A stretch of DNA of 15,712 nt from Spirogloea muscicola (Eukaryota; Streptophyta; Zygnematophyceae; Spirogloeales; Spirogloeaceae): the NCBI GenBank assembly GCA_009602725.1, contig WELB01000057.1, forward strand, positions 588,201-603,912, given 5' to 3'. Shown here one piece after another: positions 10,601 to 15,712 of the stretch (positions are counted from its first letter, which is position 1; each line of letters begins with the position of its first letter). Under the pieces are notes generated by a model. That model saw only the letters and a list, made by a program, of their open reading frames with translations. It was not told the DNA's origin and made no database searches. Position numbers and translations under genes: made by a program.

Positions 10601-10757
10601 GGGCTTGGGCTTTGCTAGCATGCCCGTGGCGGCTGTGGTCAAGTGCATCCCAGTCGGTGAGGTAACTCCTCAAGGGCCTGGCCGAAGAGCCAGCAAGCAC
10701 ATCAACAGGAACGGCTACACTCCCCTGCCTGGCTCCGAGGCTGACGAGCGCGTGTGA
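4657..10757 (+). CDS. ACA: Type IIB P-type Ca2+-ATPase, plant ACA-like (N-terminal calmodulin-binding), 15 exons
   Basis: Exons: 4657-4758, 5060-5114 (or 5117), 5470-5617, 5736-5874, 6165-6329, 6642-6795, 6980-7185, 7362-7499, 7698-7964, 8059-8610, 8802-8975, 9189-9344, 9473-9644, 9864-10162, 10419-10757 (TGA). All introns are GT...AG and phases agree, giving about 1,022 residues, normal for ACAs. Numbering from 4657: calmodulin/autoinhibitory segment [18 protein letters not shown] near 11-28; TGES (actuator) near 267; VPEGLP in M4 near 386; phosphorylated Asp in DKTGTLT near 430 (7875-7877); nucleotide-binding KGAAEIVL near 548; MVTGDN near 654; TGDGTND hinge near 728; NLIMDT in M6 with Ca2+-liganding Asn/Asp near 824. 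It pumps Ca2+ out of the cytosol using ATP; which membrane is not shown. The C-terminal tail is short, with no second calmodulin domain. The exon with the start ATG is unresolved (candidate 3983-4081). Confidence 0.93.
6445..6516 (+). repeat. 36-bp tandem duplication inside a Ca2+-ATPase intron
   Basis: Two head-to-tail units (6445-6480 and 6481-6516) starting AGTCATCATG and ending GTATAAGTACTCAGA differ at only about two positions. They lie in the intron 6330-6641. The near identity indicates a recent local duplication; no function is implied. Confidence 0.85.
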
Positions 10758-11472
10758 GTACTTGGTCGGCGCATGCAAACCGCAAACAGGAATTGGTAGT
10801 GAGCAGGAAGGTCCAAGGCAGGTGTCCCAGGTAATCAAAGGTATGTAGAAGGAGCGGCTACACCTACACAATTGGAGCTGATTTTGCTTGGTGTCGTGGC
10901 CGTGCCCACTTTGAAGCCAACAAGCTGGCTTTTAAGCACTTGAGGAGAGCAGCCTGGGCCTATAGTGGCCTTGGCTGCTGCAATCTGCCAGCATTCAGTC
11001 GACAGAGGCTGCCTCTGGTACAGTTGTAGGCGTCCATGCTCATGTGACGACGCTACTTCAGCCATGATTTTGTGGAACTGGTGCCACGTGCACTGTCAGA
11101 ATTGGGCACAAGAAGCCACTTGTGGCTTTGGTTCCTGCTGAAATTTAGTCCTATGGTCCATCAGCGAGCCGAAGTGATTGACTACCATGTGCACTTATTG
11201 GTCGCTTGGCGCGCACAACTTGGTAAGGCAGAGCATCTCAAGGGCGTCATATATATGAAGTGAGGCATGATCATTACAAATTAAACCAGGCGACCATACA
11301 GCGGATGTCAGAGCTCTGCCCCCTTGGCTGCAAAGGTGGTGGGGCTGGCACATGACTGAGGTGGGAGGGCTGGCAGTTAAACTTACAAAACTGAAACCAG
11401 ACCGATTAAACTTGTGCACTTGTCTGTCTGGTGTACTAGTGTAGGTCAGCAATGGCGGTAGTGGACCAGAGA
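10758..11472. other. 3' flank of the Ca2+-ATPase gene; no gene recognised
   Basis: Presumably the 3' UTR and intergenic sequence. No TGTAA or AATAAA signal was found here. Short open frames on both strands (at most 85 codons) show no motifs. A GA dinucleotide run begins at about 11469, at the border with the next repeat. Confidence 0.5.
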
Positions 11473-11576
11473 GAGAGAGAGAAGGTGCGCGATGCGCATG
11501 AATTTGAATGGGAGGCCAAGTCGAGCATCACAGAAGTCCTGGTAACGGGGCAATGAGCTGGCTAAGGGGGACACTA
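11473..11576 (+). repeat. Dispersed repeat B, copy 1 (second copy at 13445-13545)
   Basis: Matches 13445-13545 in the same orientation. Shared strings include GTGCGCATGAA, GGGAGGCCAA, GTCCTGGT, AATGAGCT and GCTAAGGGGGACACTA in the same order and nearly the same spacing. It has no open frame or hairpin core, so it is a family separate from the hairpin element. Its nature is not recognised. Confidence 0.75.
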
Positions 11577-11872
11577 GTATCCATGAGTGAGTACATACAC
11601 ACCTGACGAGCTAAGCTTGGAGCCAGACCACCACTACGGAAGCCATTGCCTGGCCTAATGCGCGCCCAGCACGCTGGTGAGACGCGAGTGCCTGGAAGCG
11701 CTGCAGATTCTTTAAAACCCGCATTCTAAGCAAGCAACGACTTCATGCGGGACGCTAAAATGCCCTAAGCTACCCGCCTGACTGCGCCGGCGAGCATCGA
11801 CAAATTGTGCGAGGAGATGGAGGAGGGAATATCACTTCGTTCTGTAGCCGCCATAAATGGCCATGGCGCATG
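11577..11872. other. Unassigned stretch between repeats
   Basis: About 300 bp with no supported gene. A run of codons around 11797-11900 (…SIDKLCEEMEEGISLRSV…) is open on + but is flanked by stops and has no recognised relative. It may be a further remnant of the retroelement whose tail lies at 12170. Confidence 0.3.
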
Positions 11873-11997
11873 CGAAGAATTGGTCGCCCACAGGTGTTGC
11901 TCATTTTGTCGCTCCTTCCTCTTCCCCACGTGATGCGTCGCCCAACCTAAAGCGAGCTCGAAGAGAATGGACAAGGTCCGAAAGGGGCTGGAAGGCG
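11873..11997 (+). repeat. Diverged copy of the hairpin-element family lacking the hairpin
   Basis: GAAGAATTGGTCGCCCACAG (11873-11892) matches the upstream box GAAGAAATTGCTCGCCCATAGAG of the array. AGAATGGACAAGGTCC (11962-11977), followed by GAAAGGGGC, matches the downstream box. The segment between has lost the GGGCTGGC stem-loop. The order and spacing of the two boxes agree with the intact copies. Confidence 0.5.
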
Positions 11998-12169
11998 CCA
12001 AATTACGAAACTACTCTCCATGACTTCTGTGAATGTGGACGCTCAATACCCTTTAGTCAGAAGAAATGCAGATTGGATTGACTAAAGGACGGGATGACGT
12101 CCCCAGAGAAGATAATCTAAGGAGAGGCCAATATACCAGACAAACGGCCACTTTGCCTTTCACCAGCCC

Positions 12170-12601
12170 ACTTCGACATTGTGGGTGTCAACCTGGCAGA
12201 GGTCCACGAGCCCTGGTCGATGTGGTTGTGATGGAGGCGTACAAGAGGCCAGCATTGACCCACATTGCTGGCCACGCAGTTAAAAGTGCAGAGCGGAGAA
12301 AGCTGCAGCACTACTCTGACTACCCCCGTAGCGATCACCTCCTACCAGCCGCAATTCGACACCTTTGGCTGCATGGGTCCTCGACTTCATACCCTACCTG
12401 AGAATATCATAAGTGTAGGATATGCACGACGTGAGGATATGCTTCCAGCCCAGATGGGCATGCCGGCAGTCTCTTTGTCATTTCTGCAACGTCGTATGTC
12501 AGCCTGTTTGCAGCGAGCTCAGGCTCATGCTTTGCACCAGAAAGCGGGTCGAGCCTTAACTGGTGGCAGAAGGGCCTGTCAATTGCCGTGCGGTTTTCGG
12601 G
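12170..12601 (+). pseudogene. Decayed retroelement fragment, copy 2 (frameshifted)
   Basis: Two adjoining frames read as one protein end. The first reads ALVDVVVMEAYKRPALTHI...GHAVKSAERRK...LLPAAI to about 12356. After a one-base shift near 12357 it continues DTFGCMGPRL..., then LSFLQRRMSACLQRAQAHAL. At the same place copy 1 (3261-3275) lacks the extra base, which supports a frameshift here and not an intron. The pattern resembles the C-terminal end of non-LTR (LINE-type) retrotransposon proteins of algae and plants; that family call is from memory. No reverse transcriptase core is present, so this is a 5'-truncated dead copy. Confidence 0.55.
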
Positions 12602-13177
12602 CAGCGAACTCCATGTGCTAAATCGTGGTTACTGAGCGCGTCAGCTTAGCAGCCGGTGATGTACAGCTGTCAATATGCTTGCCTTTGTATTTGGACACTC
12701 AGGCCCTCCATCACTCAAAACACACTCAAAGACAGTGTGACGTCCTGATACATGTACACACATTGAGGGGTTATGAAGTCCTTATTGCAGATCGGACCTA
12801 GGGGGTTTAAGGGACTACCCCCCTACAGAGTAAAACGCCAGCGCACAAAGCGCACATACGCGCTCGCAGCGCAGCGGAAGTTTTACCCCGAGGCACCGCC
12901 AGGAGGCGGCAACTCTTCTGAGGGTCTGGCTTAGTAGCTGTCCCCGGACGGGGCGCAGCCATGGCACTTATGGAGAGCCGGCGATGTCCGCAGCGATGAG
13001 CTGCGGCGATCGGCTGGGCAGCAGACGGCGGCAGCAGAGCTGTGGCGGCGGCCGTGGCAGCAGGCAAGTAGGGCTGTGCCACTCTCCTCGCGTCACTGGT
13101 TCGACTGATGAGTCTGGCCTCGGCCTACTACTCATAGTGTTCCATCTGCCACCCCCTCCCCGGAGGGTATGACGAGG
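12602..13177. other. Gene-free stretch with a GC-rich island at about 12840-13080
   Basis: The first 240 bp show nothing recognisable. From 12840 the sequence becomes GC-rich with CGG/CAG repeats and two ATG codons (12961, 12984). The frame from 12984 runs 62 codons of Arg/Gly/Ser-rich low-complexity residues with a possible GTAGGG donor at 13068. It could be the 5' end of a gene or just a GC island; no downstream exon can be shown. Confidence 0.3.
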
Positions 13178-13415
13178 GTAGCCCCAAAGAAAGAAATTGC
13201 TCGCCCATAGAGAAGAATGTGCTCGCCCATAGAGAAGAGAGGCTAGCAAAGGCTAGCCCAGAAAGCATAGACAGAATCCAAAGAGACAAAGAAGGTGCCG
13301 AAAAGAAAACTACACAGCTATATATGAGACGAAGCATAGAATTTTCGTGTATTTGAAACAAACAAAGGCTTTAGCAGGGACGAAGCATAGGGAAGCTTAG
13401 TACCCACAAGTGAGC
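13178..13415 (+). repeat. Hairpin-element copy with compensated stem (GGCTAGC/GCTAGCC) and tail module
   Basis: Order: GAAATTGCTCGCCCATAGAG (13193-13212); a second CTCGCCCATAGAGAAGA (13222-13238); hairpin GGCTAGC-AAAG-GCTAGCC (13241-13258); AGAATCCAAAGAG; CCGAAAAGAAAACTACACAG; a TTTCGTGT...GAAACAAAC block (13341-13369, again at 15316-15345); and the tail GACGAAGCATAGGGAAGCTT...CCCAC (13379-13415). The tail recurs at 13924-13961 and 15043-15080. The upstream box is duplicated here. Confidence 0.7.
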
Positions 13416-13444
13416 CCCAAGGTCCACCCCCGGAGGGGCCTCTC

Positions 13445-13545
13445 CTGGAGAAAGCGCGCGGTGCGCATGAAATTGAAAGGGAGGCCAATTCTAGCCTTAC
13501 AAATGTCCTGGTTACTGGGTAATGAGCTCGCTAAGGGGGACACTA
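13445..13545 (+). repeat. Dispersed repeat B, copy 2
   Basis: Pairs with 11473-11576. At its right edge the words CTAAGGGGGACACT and AAAGGGGGACACT form a small tandem duplication (13531-13557) not present in copy 1. Confidence 0.75.
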
Positions 13546-13572
13546 AAGGGGGACACTCCTGGAGTTCTTTCC

Positions 13573-13623
13573 CAGCCACCGCCCTCTCCTGCAAGCGTCT
13601 TTCTTCTTTATCACAGCCCTCCG
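13573..13623 (+). repeat. Short direct repeat shared with 14646-14691
   Basis: CAGCCACCGCCC...GCAAGCGTCTTTCTTC...CACAGCCCTCCG here matches CAGCCACTGCCC...GAAGCGTCTTTTTCTC...CACAGCCTTCG at 14646-14691. In the second place it directly follows a hairpin core, so it is probably a further module of the same element family. Confidence 0.5.
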
Positions 13624-13672
13624 CCCCTCTGGAGTGCCACTGGGAGTGCCACTTCTGCTCTGGAGAGACATT

Positions 13673-13906
13673 GCTCGCCCATAGAGAACAGGGGCTGGGG
13701 AAGGCCAGCCCAAAAAGAATGGACAAGATCCAGAGAGCCAAAAGGAGCCGAAAAGAAAAACCACACTGCTAGACACGAGACTCTTCGTCCTAGTCCAAAG
13801 GCATGGTCTGTAGTGTAGTTCTTTTTCGGCTCCTCTTTCTTTGGCTTGGAATATTGTCCATTCTTTTTGGGCTGGCTTTGCCAGCCACTCTTCTCTATGG
13901 GCGAGC
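13673..13906. repeat. Fold-back pair: two hairpin-element copies head-to-head
   Basis: Left arm 13673-13770 runs CTCGCCCATAGAGAA, hairpin GGGCTGG/CCAGCCC (13692-13711), AAAAAGAATGGACAAGATCC, GGAGCCGAAAAGAAAAACCAC. Right arm 13810-13906 is its reverse complement, with hairpin GGCTGGC-TTT-GCCAGCC (13870-13886) and TTCTCTATGGGCGAG. About 40 bp separate the arms. The result is a large imperfect inverted repeat of nearly 100 bp per arm with a small hairpin in each arm. Confidence 0.8.
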
Positions 13907-13923
13907 ACATGTCTGTAGACACG

Positions 13924-14000
13924 AGACGACGCAGATGGAAGCTTAGTTCCCACGAGGGCTCAGCTCTCTTCTTGGGCTGGCTTCTGACAGCCATCGCCAT
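13924..14000. repeat. Tail module next to a partial hairpin copy
   Basis: GACGACGCAGATGGAAGCTTAG followed by CCCACGAG (13924-13955) is a copy of the tail module of 13379-13415. It runs into TTGGGCTGGC...GACAGCCA (13973-13992), a hairpin core in the opposite orientation, so pieces of two copies abut. Confidence 0.55.
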
Positions 14001-14019
14001 CCTCTGATGATAGTGCTGT

Positions 14020-14160
14020 CAACTTTCCCAGCCGCCGGACGGCGGTGCCGGCCGGCCGCCGCCCGCTGCCGCCGCCCGGCGGCGGCGTTGGGAACGGGGA
14101 CTCCTCGCGGCCGTGGGTCGTGCGTTCTCGTGGCGGGGGGCTTCCGGGAGCCCTCCTCGT
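14020..14160. other. Very GC-rich, palindrome-rich patch
   Basis: CCGCCGGACGGCGG, GCCGGCCGGCCG and CCGCCGCCCGGCGGCGG follow each other at about 14031-14085. The patch can fold strongly on either strand and codes for nothing recognisable. The composition contrast with its AT-richer flanks (CTGATGATAGTGCTGTC at 14003) is abrupt. Confidence 0.6.
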
Positions 14161-14208
14161 CCCTCTGGCTCTGGCCAGGGGACCCACTTTCAGGACCCTA
14201 GCCTCTCT

Positions 14209-14346
14209 GATTTGCGGCTGCTTAGCAGGGGTTACTGAGTGATTTGTAGCTGCTTTCTTTCTTTGTGTGCTTTGTTTTCTTAGCGCTTCCTCTGGCCCCC
14301 TTCTCGCACTTTGTTCATTCTTTCTTGGGCTGGCTTTTCCAGCCCC
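14209..14346 (-). repeat. Repeat module ending in a perfect hairpin, copy 1
   Basis: GATTTGCGGCTGCTTAGCAG, GTTACTGAGTGATTTGTAGC, TGTGTGCTTTG, AGCGCTTCCTCTGGCCCC, then hairpin GGGCTGG-CTTTT-CCAGCCC (14327-14345). The order and spacing match 14524-14651, and in diverged form 3648-3775. Orientation is given relative to the CTCGCCCATAGAG box, which follows here as its complement (CAATGGGCGAGC, 14353-14364). Confidence 0.7.
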
Positions 14347-14480
14347 TATCCTCAATGGGCGAGCCCTTCTTCCGTCTGGCCCGTTGGCAGGCAATGCGTA
14401 GTGAGCAGCTCTACCACTACTGAGTGTGCACCTTTTGGCTATTTGGACCAAAAGGAACGGCTGTTCATCTTTTTGCGTCT

Positions 14481-14500
14481 GGGCTGGCTTTCCACAGCCC
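14481..14500. repeat. Hairpin core GGGCTG...CAGCCC
   Basis: GGGCTG (14481-14486) pairs with CAGCCC (14495-14500). It is preceded by GGACCAAAAGGAACGGC and TTCATC, a diverged form of the complement of the downstream box. Confidence 0.6.
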
Positions 14501-14523
14501 GGTACCGGGAGACTAGTTGCTCC

Positions 14524-14651
14524 GACTTCCGGCTGCTCAACAGGGATTACTGAGTGTTTCGTAGCTACTTGATACCCTGTGTGCTTTAGCGTCTTCTCTG
14601 GCCCCTTCGAAACTTCGTTGATTCTTGATCTGGGCTGGCCTCTCACAGCCA
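14524..14651 (-). repeat. Repeat module ending in a hairpin, copy 2
   Basis: CGGCTGCTCAACAGGGATTA, CTGAGTGTTTCGTAGCTAC, TGTGTGCTTTAGCG, TCTGGCCCCTTCG and hairpin GGGCTGGCC...ACAGCCA (14632-14651). It is a direct repeat of 14209-14346 at an offset of about 310 bp. Confidence 0.7.
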
Positions 14652-14725
14652 CTGCCCGTCCCTTGAAGCGTCTTTTTCTCCACAGCCTTCGCGTTCCGAG
14701 AAAGTGGCTCTCCCTATGGGGGCAA

Positions 14726-14745
14726 GGGCTGTGAGAAGCCAGCCC
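14726..14745 (+). repeat. Hairpin core GGGCTG...CAGCCC with downstream box
   Basis: GGGCTG/CAGCCC stem (14726-14745), preceded by a diverged CCCTATGGGGGC box and followed by GAAAAGAACTGACAAGGTTC. The downstream box then grades into the 16-bp tandem repeat at 14763. Confidence 0.65.
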
Positions 14746-14762
14746 GAAAAGAACTGACAAGG

Positions 14763-14833
14763 TTCGAAGGGGCCAAACTTCGAAGGGGCCAAACTTCGAA
14801 GGGGCCGTAAGTCGAGAGGGGCTGAGAGGGGCT
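14763..14833 (+). repeat. Two adjacent microtandems: 16-bp x 2.75 and 10-bp x 2
   Basis: TTCGAAGGGGCCAAAC occurs at 14763-14778 and 14779-14794, then its first 12 bases at 14795-14806. GAGAGGGGCT follows twice (14814-14833). The 16-mer is an amplified piece of the element's downstream box (compare GTCCGAAGGGGCCGAAG at 15226-15242). Confidence 0.85.
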
Positions 14834-14846
14834 GAGATTGCCACAA

Positions 14847-14871
14847 GGAATGGACAAGGTCCAAAGGGCCG
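14847..14871 (+). repeat. Isolated downstream box of the hairpin element
   Basis: GGAATGGACAAGGTCCAAAG followed by GGCCGG is the clearest copy of the box that normally follows the hairpin. No hairpin lies directly before it; the microtandems separate it from the core at 14726. Confidence 0.6.
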
Positions 14872-14909
14872 GAAGCGACAGAAGAAACGGCTCTTGCCAT
14901 GTAAGAAAG

Positions 14910-15080
14910 AGAGTGGCGCTCCCAAAAGAAGAAATTGCTCGCCCATAGAGACGAGGGGCTGGCAGAGGCCAGCCCTAAAAGAAGGGACAAAATCCAAAGA
15001 GCCAAGAAGATAACGAACAGAAAATCTACAAAGCTAGACACAAGACGACGCAAAGGGAAGCTCAGTACCCACGAGTGAGC
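14910..15080 (+). repeat. Best-preserved hairpin-element copy, all boxes in order
   Basis: GAGTGGCGCTCCC; GAAGAAATTGCTCGCCCATA (14930-14949); hairpin GGGCTGGC-AGAG-GCCAGCCC (14956-14975, 8-bp perfect stem); AAAAGAAGGGACAAAATCCA; AACAGAAAATCTAC; GCTAGACACAAGACGACGCA; and tail GGGAAGCTCAGTACCCACGA (15055-15074). At about 170 bp this copy is the best reference for the family. No open frame is conserved between copies. Confidence 0.75.
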
Positions 15081-15176
15081 AGCAGCAAGTCCGAGTAACT
15101 CGCAGCTAGGAAAGAGGCACTCCGCCTAGACCGAGATGCAGCAGCCACAGCGCGGCCTGCTCGCGAGTTACTCCGC

Positions 15177-15347
15177 CCCGAAGAAGGCGAGGGCTGTGAA
15201 CAGCCAGCCCGGAAAGTGTTGACGAGTCCGAAGGGGCCGAAGAGTAAGGCAACGGCTAGGGGAAGCCAGCCCAAGAAAGAAAGGATGAGCAAGGCCAGGG
15301 CAGGCAAGGCACGAAGAGTTTCGTGTTTGTGAAACAACCGAAGGCAA
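15177..15347 (+). repeat. Two hairpin cores in tandem with downstream boxes
   Basis: GGGCTG...CCAGCCC (15191-15210), followed by GACGAGTCCGAAGGGGCCGA, then a second core GGCTAGGGGAAGCCAGCCC (15254-15272). The block GTTTCGTGTTTGTGAAACAA (15317-15336) follows and matches 13341-13365. The first unit is the closest relative of the insertion at 3105-3206. Confidence 0.65.
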
Positions 15348-15394
15348 GGCTGCGGGGGCGCCGCGCCTCACCTGGCCAGGCGCTTCGGACCTTG

Positions 15395-15512
15395 TACAGC
15401 CCTTTGGGCTGGCCATCTCACAGCCATTCTTTCTCTCTCACAGCCATCGCCTTACAATGGACGAGCTTTCCCCTTCTTTCGTTCGTCTTCCTGGGCTGGC
15501 TGATCACGGCCC
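15395..15512 (-). repeat. Three hairpin cores in opposite orientation
   Basis: TTGGGCTGGCC...CACAGCC (15404-15425), a partial TCTCACAGCC (15437-15446), CAATGGACGAGC (15457-15468, complement of the CTCGCCCAT box), and GGGCTGGC...CGGCCC (15493-15512). The right arm of the last core is changed (GGCCC for AGCCC). Confidence 0.55.
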
Positions 15513-15559
15513 TCGCCGTCGACTGGGAGAGGCCTTCGCTCATCTTTCGGCGCTTCTTC

Positions 15560-15712
15560 CCGGCGGGCAGCGCAACGCGTCATCAATTGTGGGGGGGGCC
15601 CACCCGGAACGAGCCTCAGCACGCGTCGCTTGTGCCGCCCGGTCGTCGCCCCGGCGGCGGGACACCGCTTGACCCCCCCCCCGCCGCCCACAAACCCTCC
15701 CCCCGCCGCCCG
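15560..15712. other. GC-rich, homopolymer-rich right end
   Basis: Runs of G (15591-15598) and C (15674-15682, 15700-15704) alternate with CGCCG-type repeats up to the window edge. Nothing coding is supported. Such low-complexity sequence is also prone to assembly error. Confidence 0.6.

Noticed and set aside
12984-13172. Small protein starting MSAAMSCGDRLGS
   Set aside because: It is Arg/Gly/Ser low complexity from a GC-rich island, and no continuing exon is identifiable after the possible donor. It is mentioned only as part of the gene-free stretch.
14755-14770. tRNA-like GGTTCGAA box
   Set aside because: GGTTCGAAGG belongs to the 16-bp tandem repeat of the element. No acceptor stem or anticodon arm can be folded around it.
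13960-14997. Long open frame on the minus strand (345 codons)
   Set aside because: It runs straight through the repeat patchwork and the GC-rich palindromic patch. The translated hairpin element appears in different frames in different copies (for example FWAGLPQP versus LLGLASASP), so no frame is conserved and the openness follows from GC-rich repeats.
13178-15512. CRISPR-like array
   Set aside because: The repeats are irregularly spaced, in both orientations, of variable length and in a eukaryotic, intron-rich context. There are no unique equal-length spacers and no cas genes.
1-15712. Dinoflagellate origin
   Set aside because: All introns that could be placed have GT donors, and the pump has the green-type N-terminal calmodulin motif. 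Dinoflagellate genes use many GC and GA donors. This is an inference, not proof.

Overview
The window reads as nuclear DNA from an intron-rich eukaryotic microbe, most likely a green alga or other member of the green lineage. Two genes can be read, both on the + strand and both multi-exon. All introns I could place use canonical GT...AG borders, which argues against a dinoflagellate, where GC and GA donors are common. The larger gene encodes a type IIB Ca2+-ATPase whose calmodulin-binding motif lies at the N terminus. That is the land-plant/green-algal arrangement (ACA type), not the animal C-terminal one. I cannot name the species.

Layout. Bases 1-1827 hold the 3' part of a MINDY-3/FAM188A-type deubiquitinase gene, four exons with the 5' end cut by the window edge. 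Bases 1828-3900 hold its 3' flank, then a decayed retroelement fragment (about 2995-3513) that carries a nested insertion of a short hairpin repeat with an apparent 8-bp target-site duplication, then a diverged repeat module (3648-3775). A GC-rich island at 3915-4090 contains a well-placed ATG and is the likely promoter/first-exon area of the second gene. Bases 4657-10757 contain 15 exons of the Ca2+-ATPase, about 1,020 residues, essentially complete except for an uncertain first exon. Bases 10758-15712 hold no gene I can support. They contain a second decayed copy of the same retroelement (about 12170-12601) and, from 13180 on, a dense patchwork of one short dispersed repeat family in both orientations, plus GC-rich simple sequence at the right end.

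The two genes have unrelated jobs: one trims ubiquitin chains, the other pumps Ca2+ out of the cytosol under calmodulin control. They look like ordinary neighbours, not a functional cluster. No new gene system is evident. The most unusual material is the repeat family. It has a GGGCTGGC/GCCAGCCC stem-loop found about 16 times, at least one paired (compensatory) base change in the stem, a constant box CTCGCCCATAGAGAA on one side, and a box like AGAATGGACAAGGTCC on the other.
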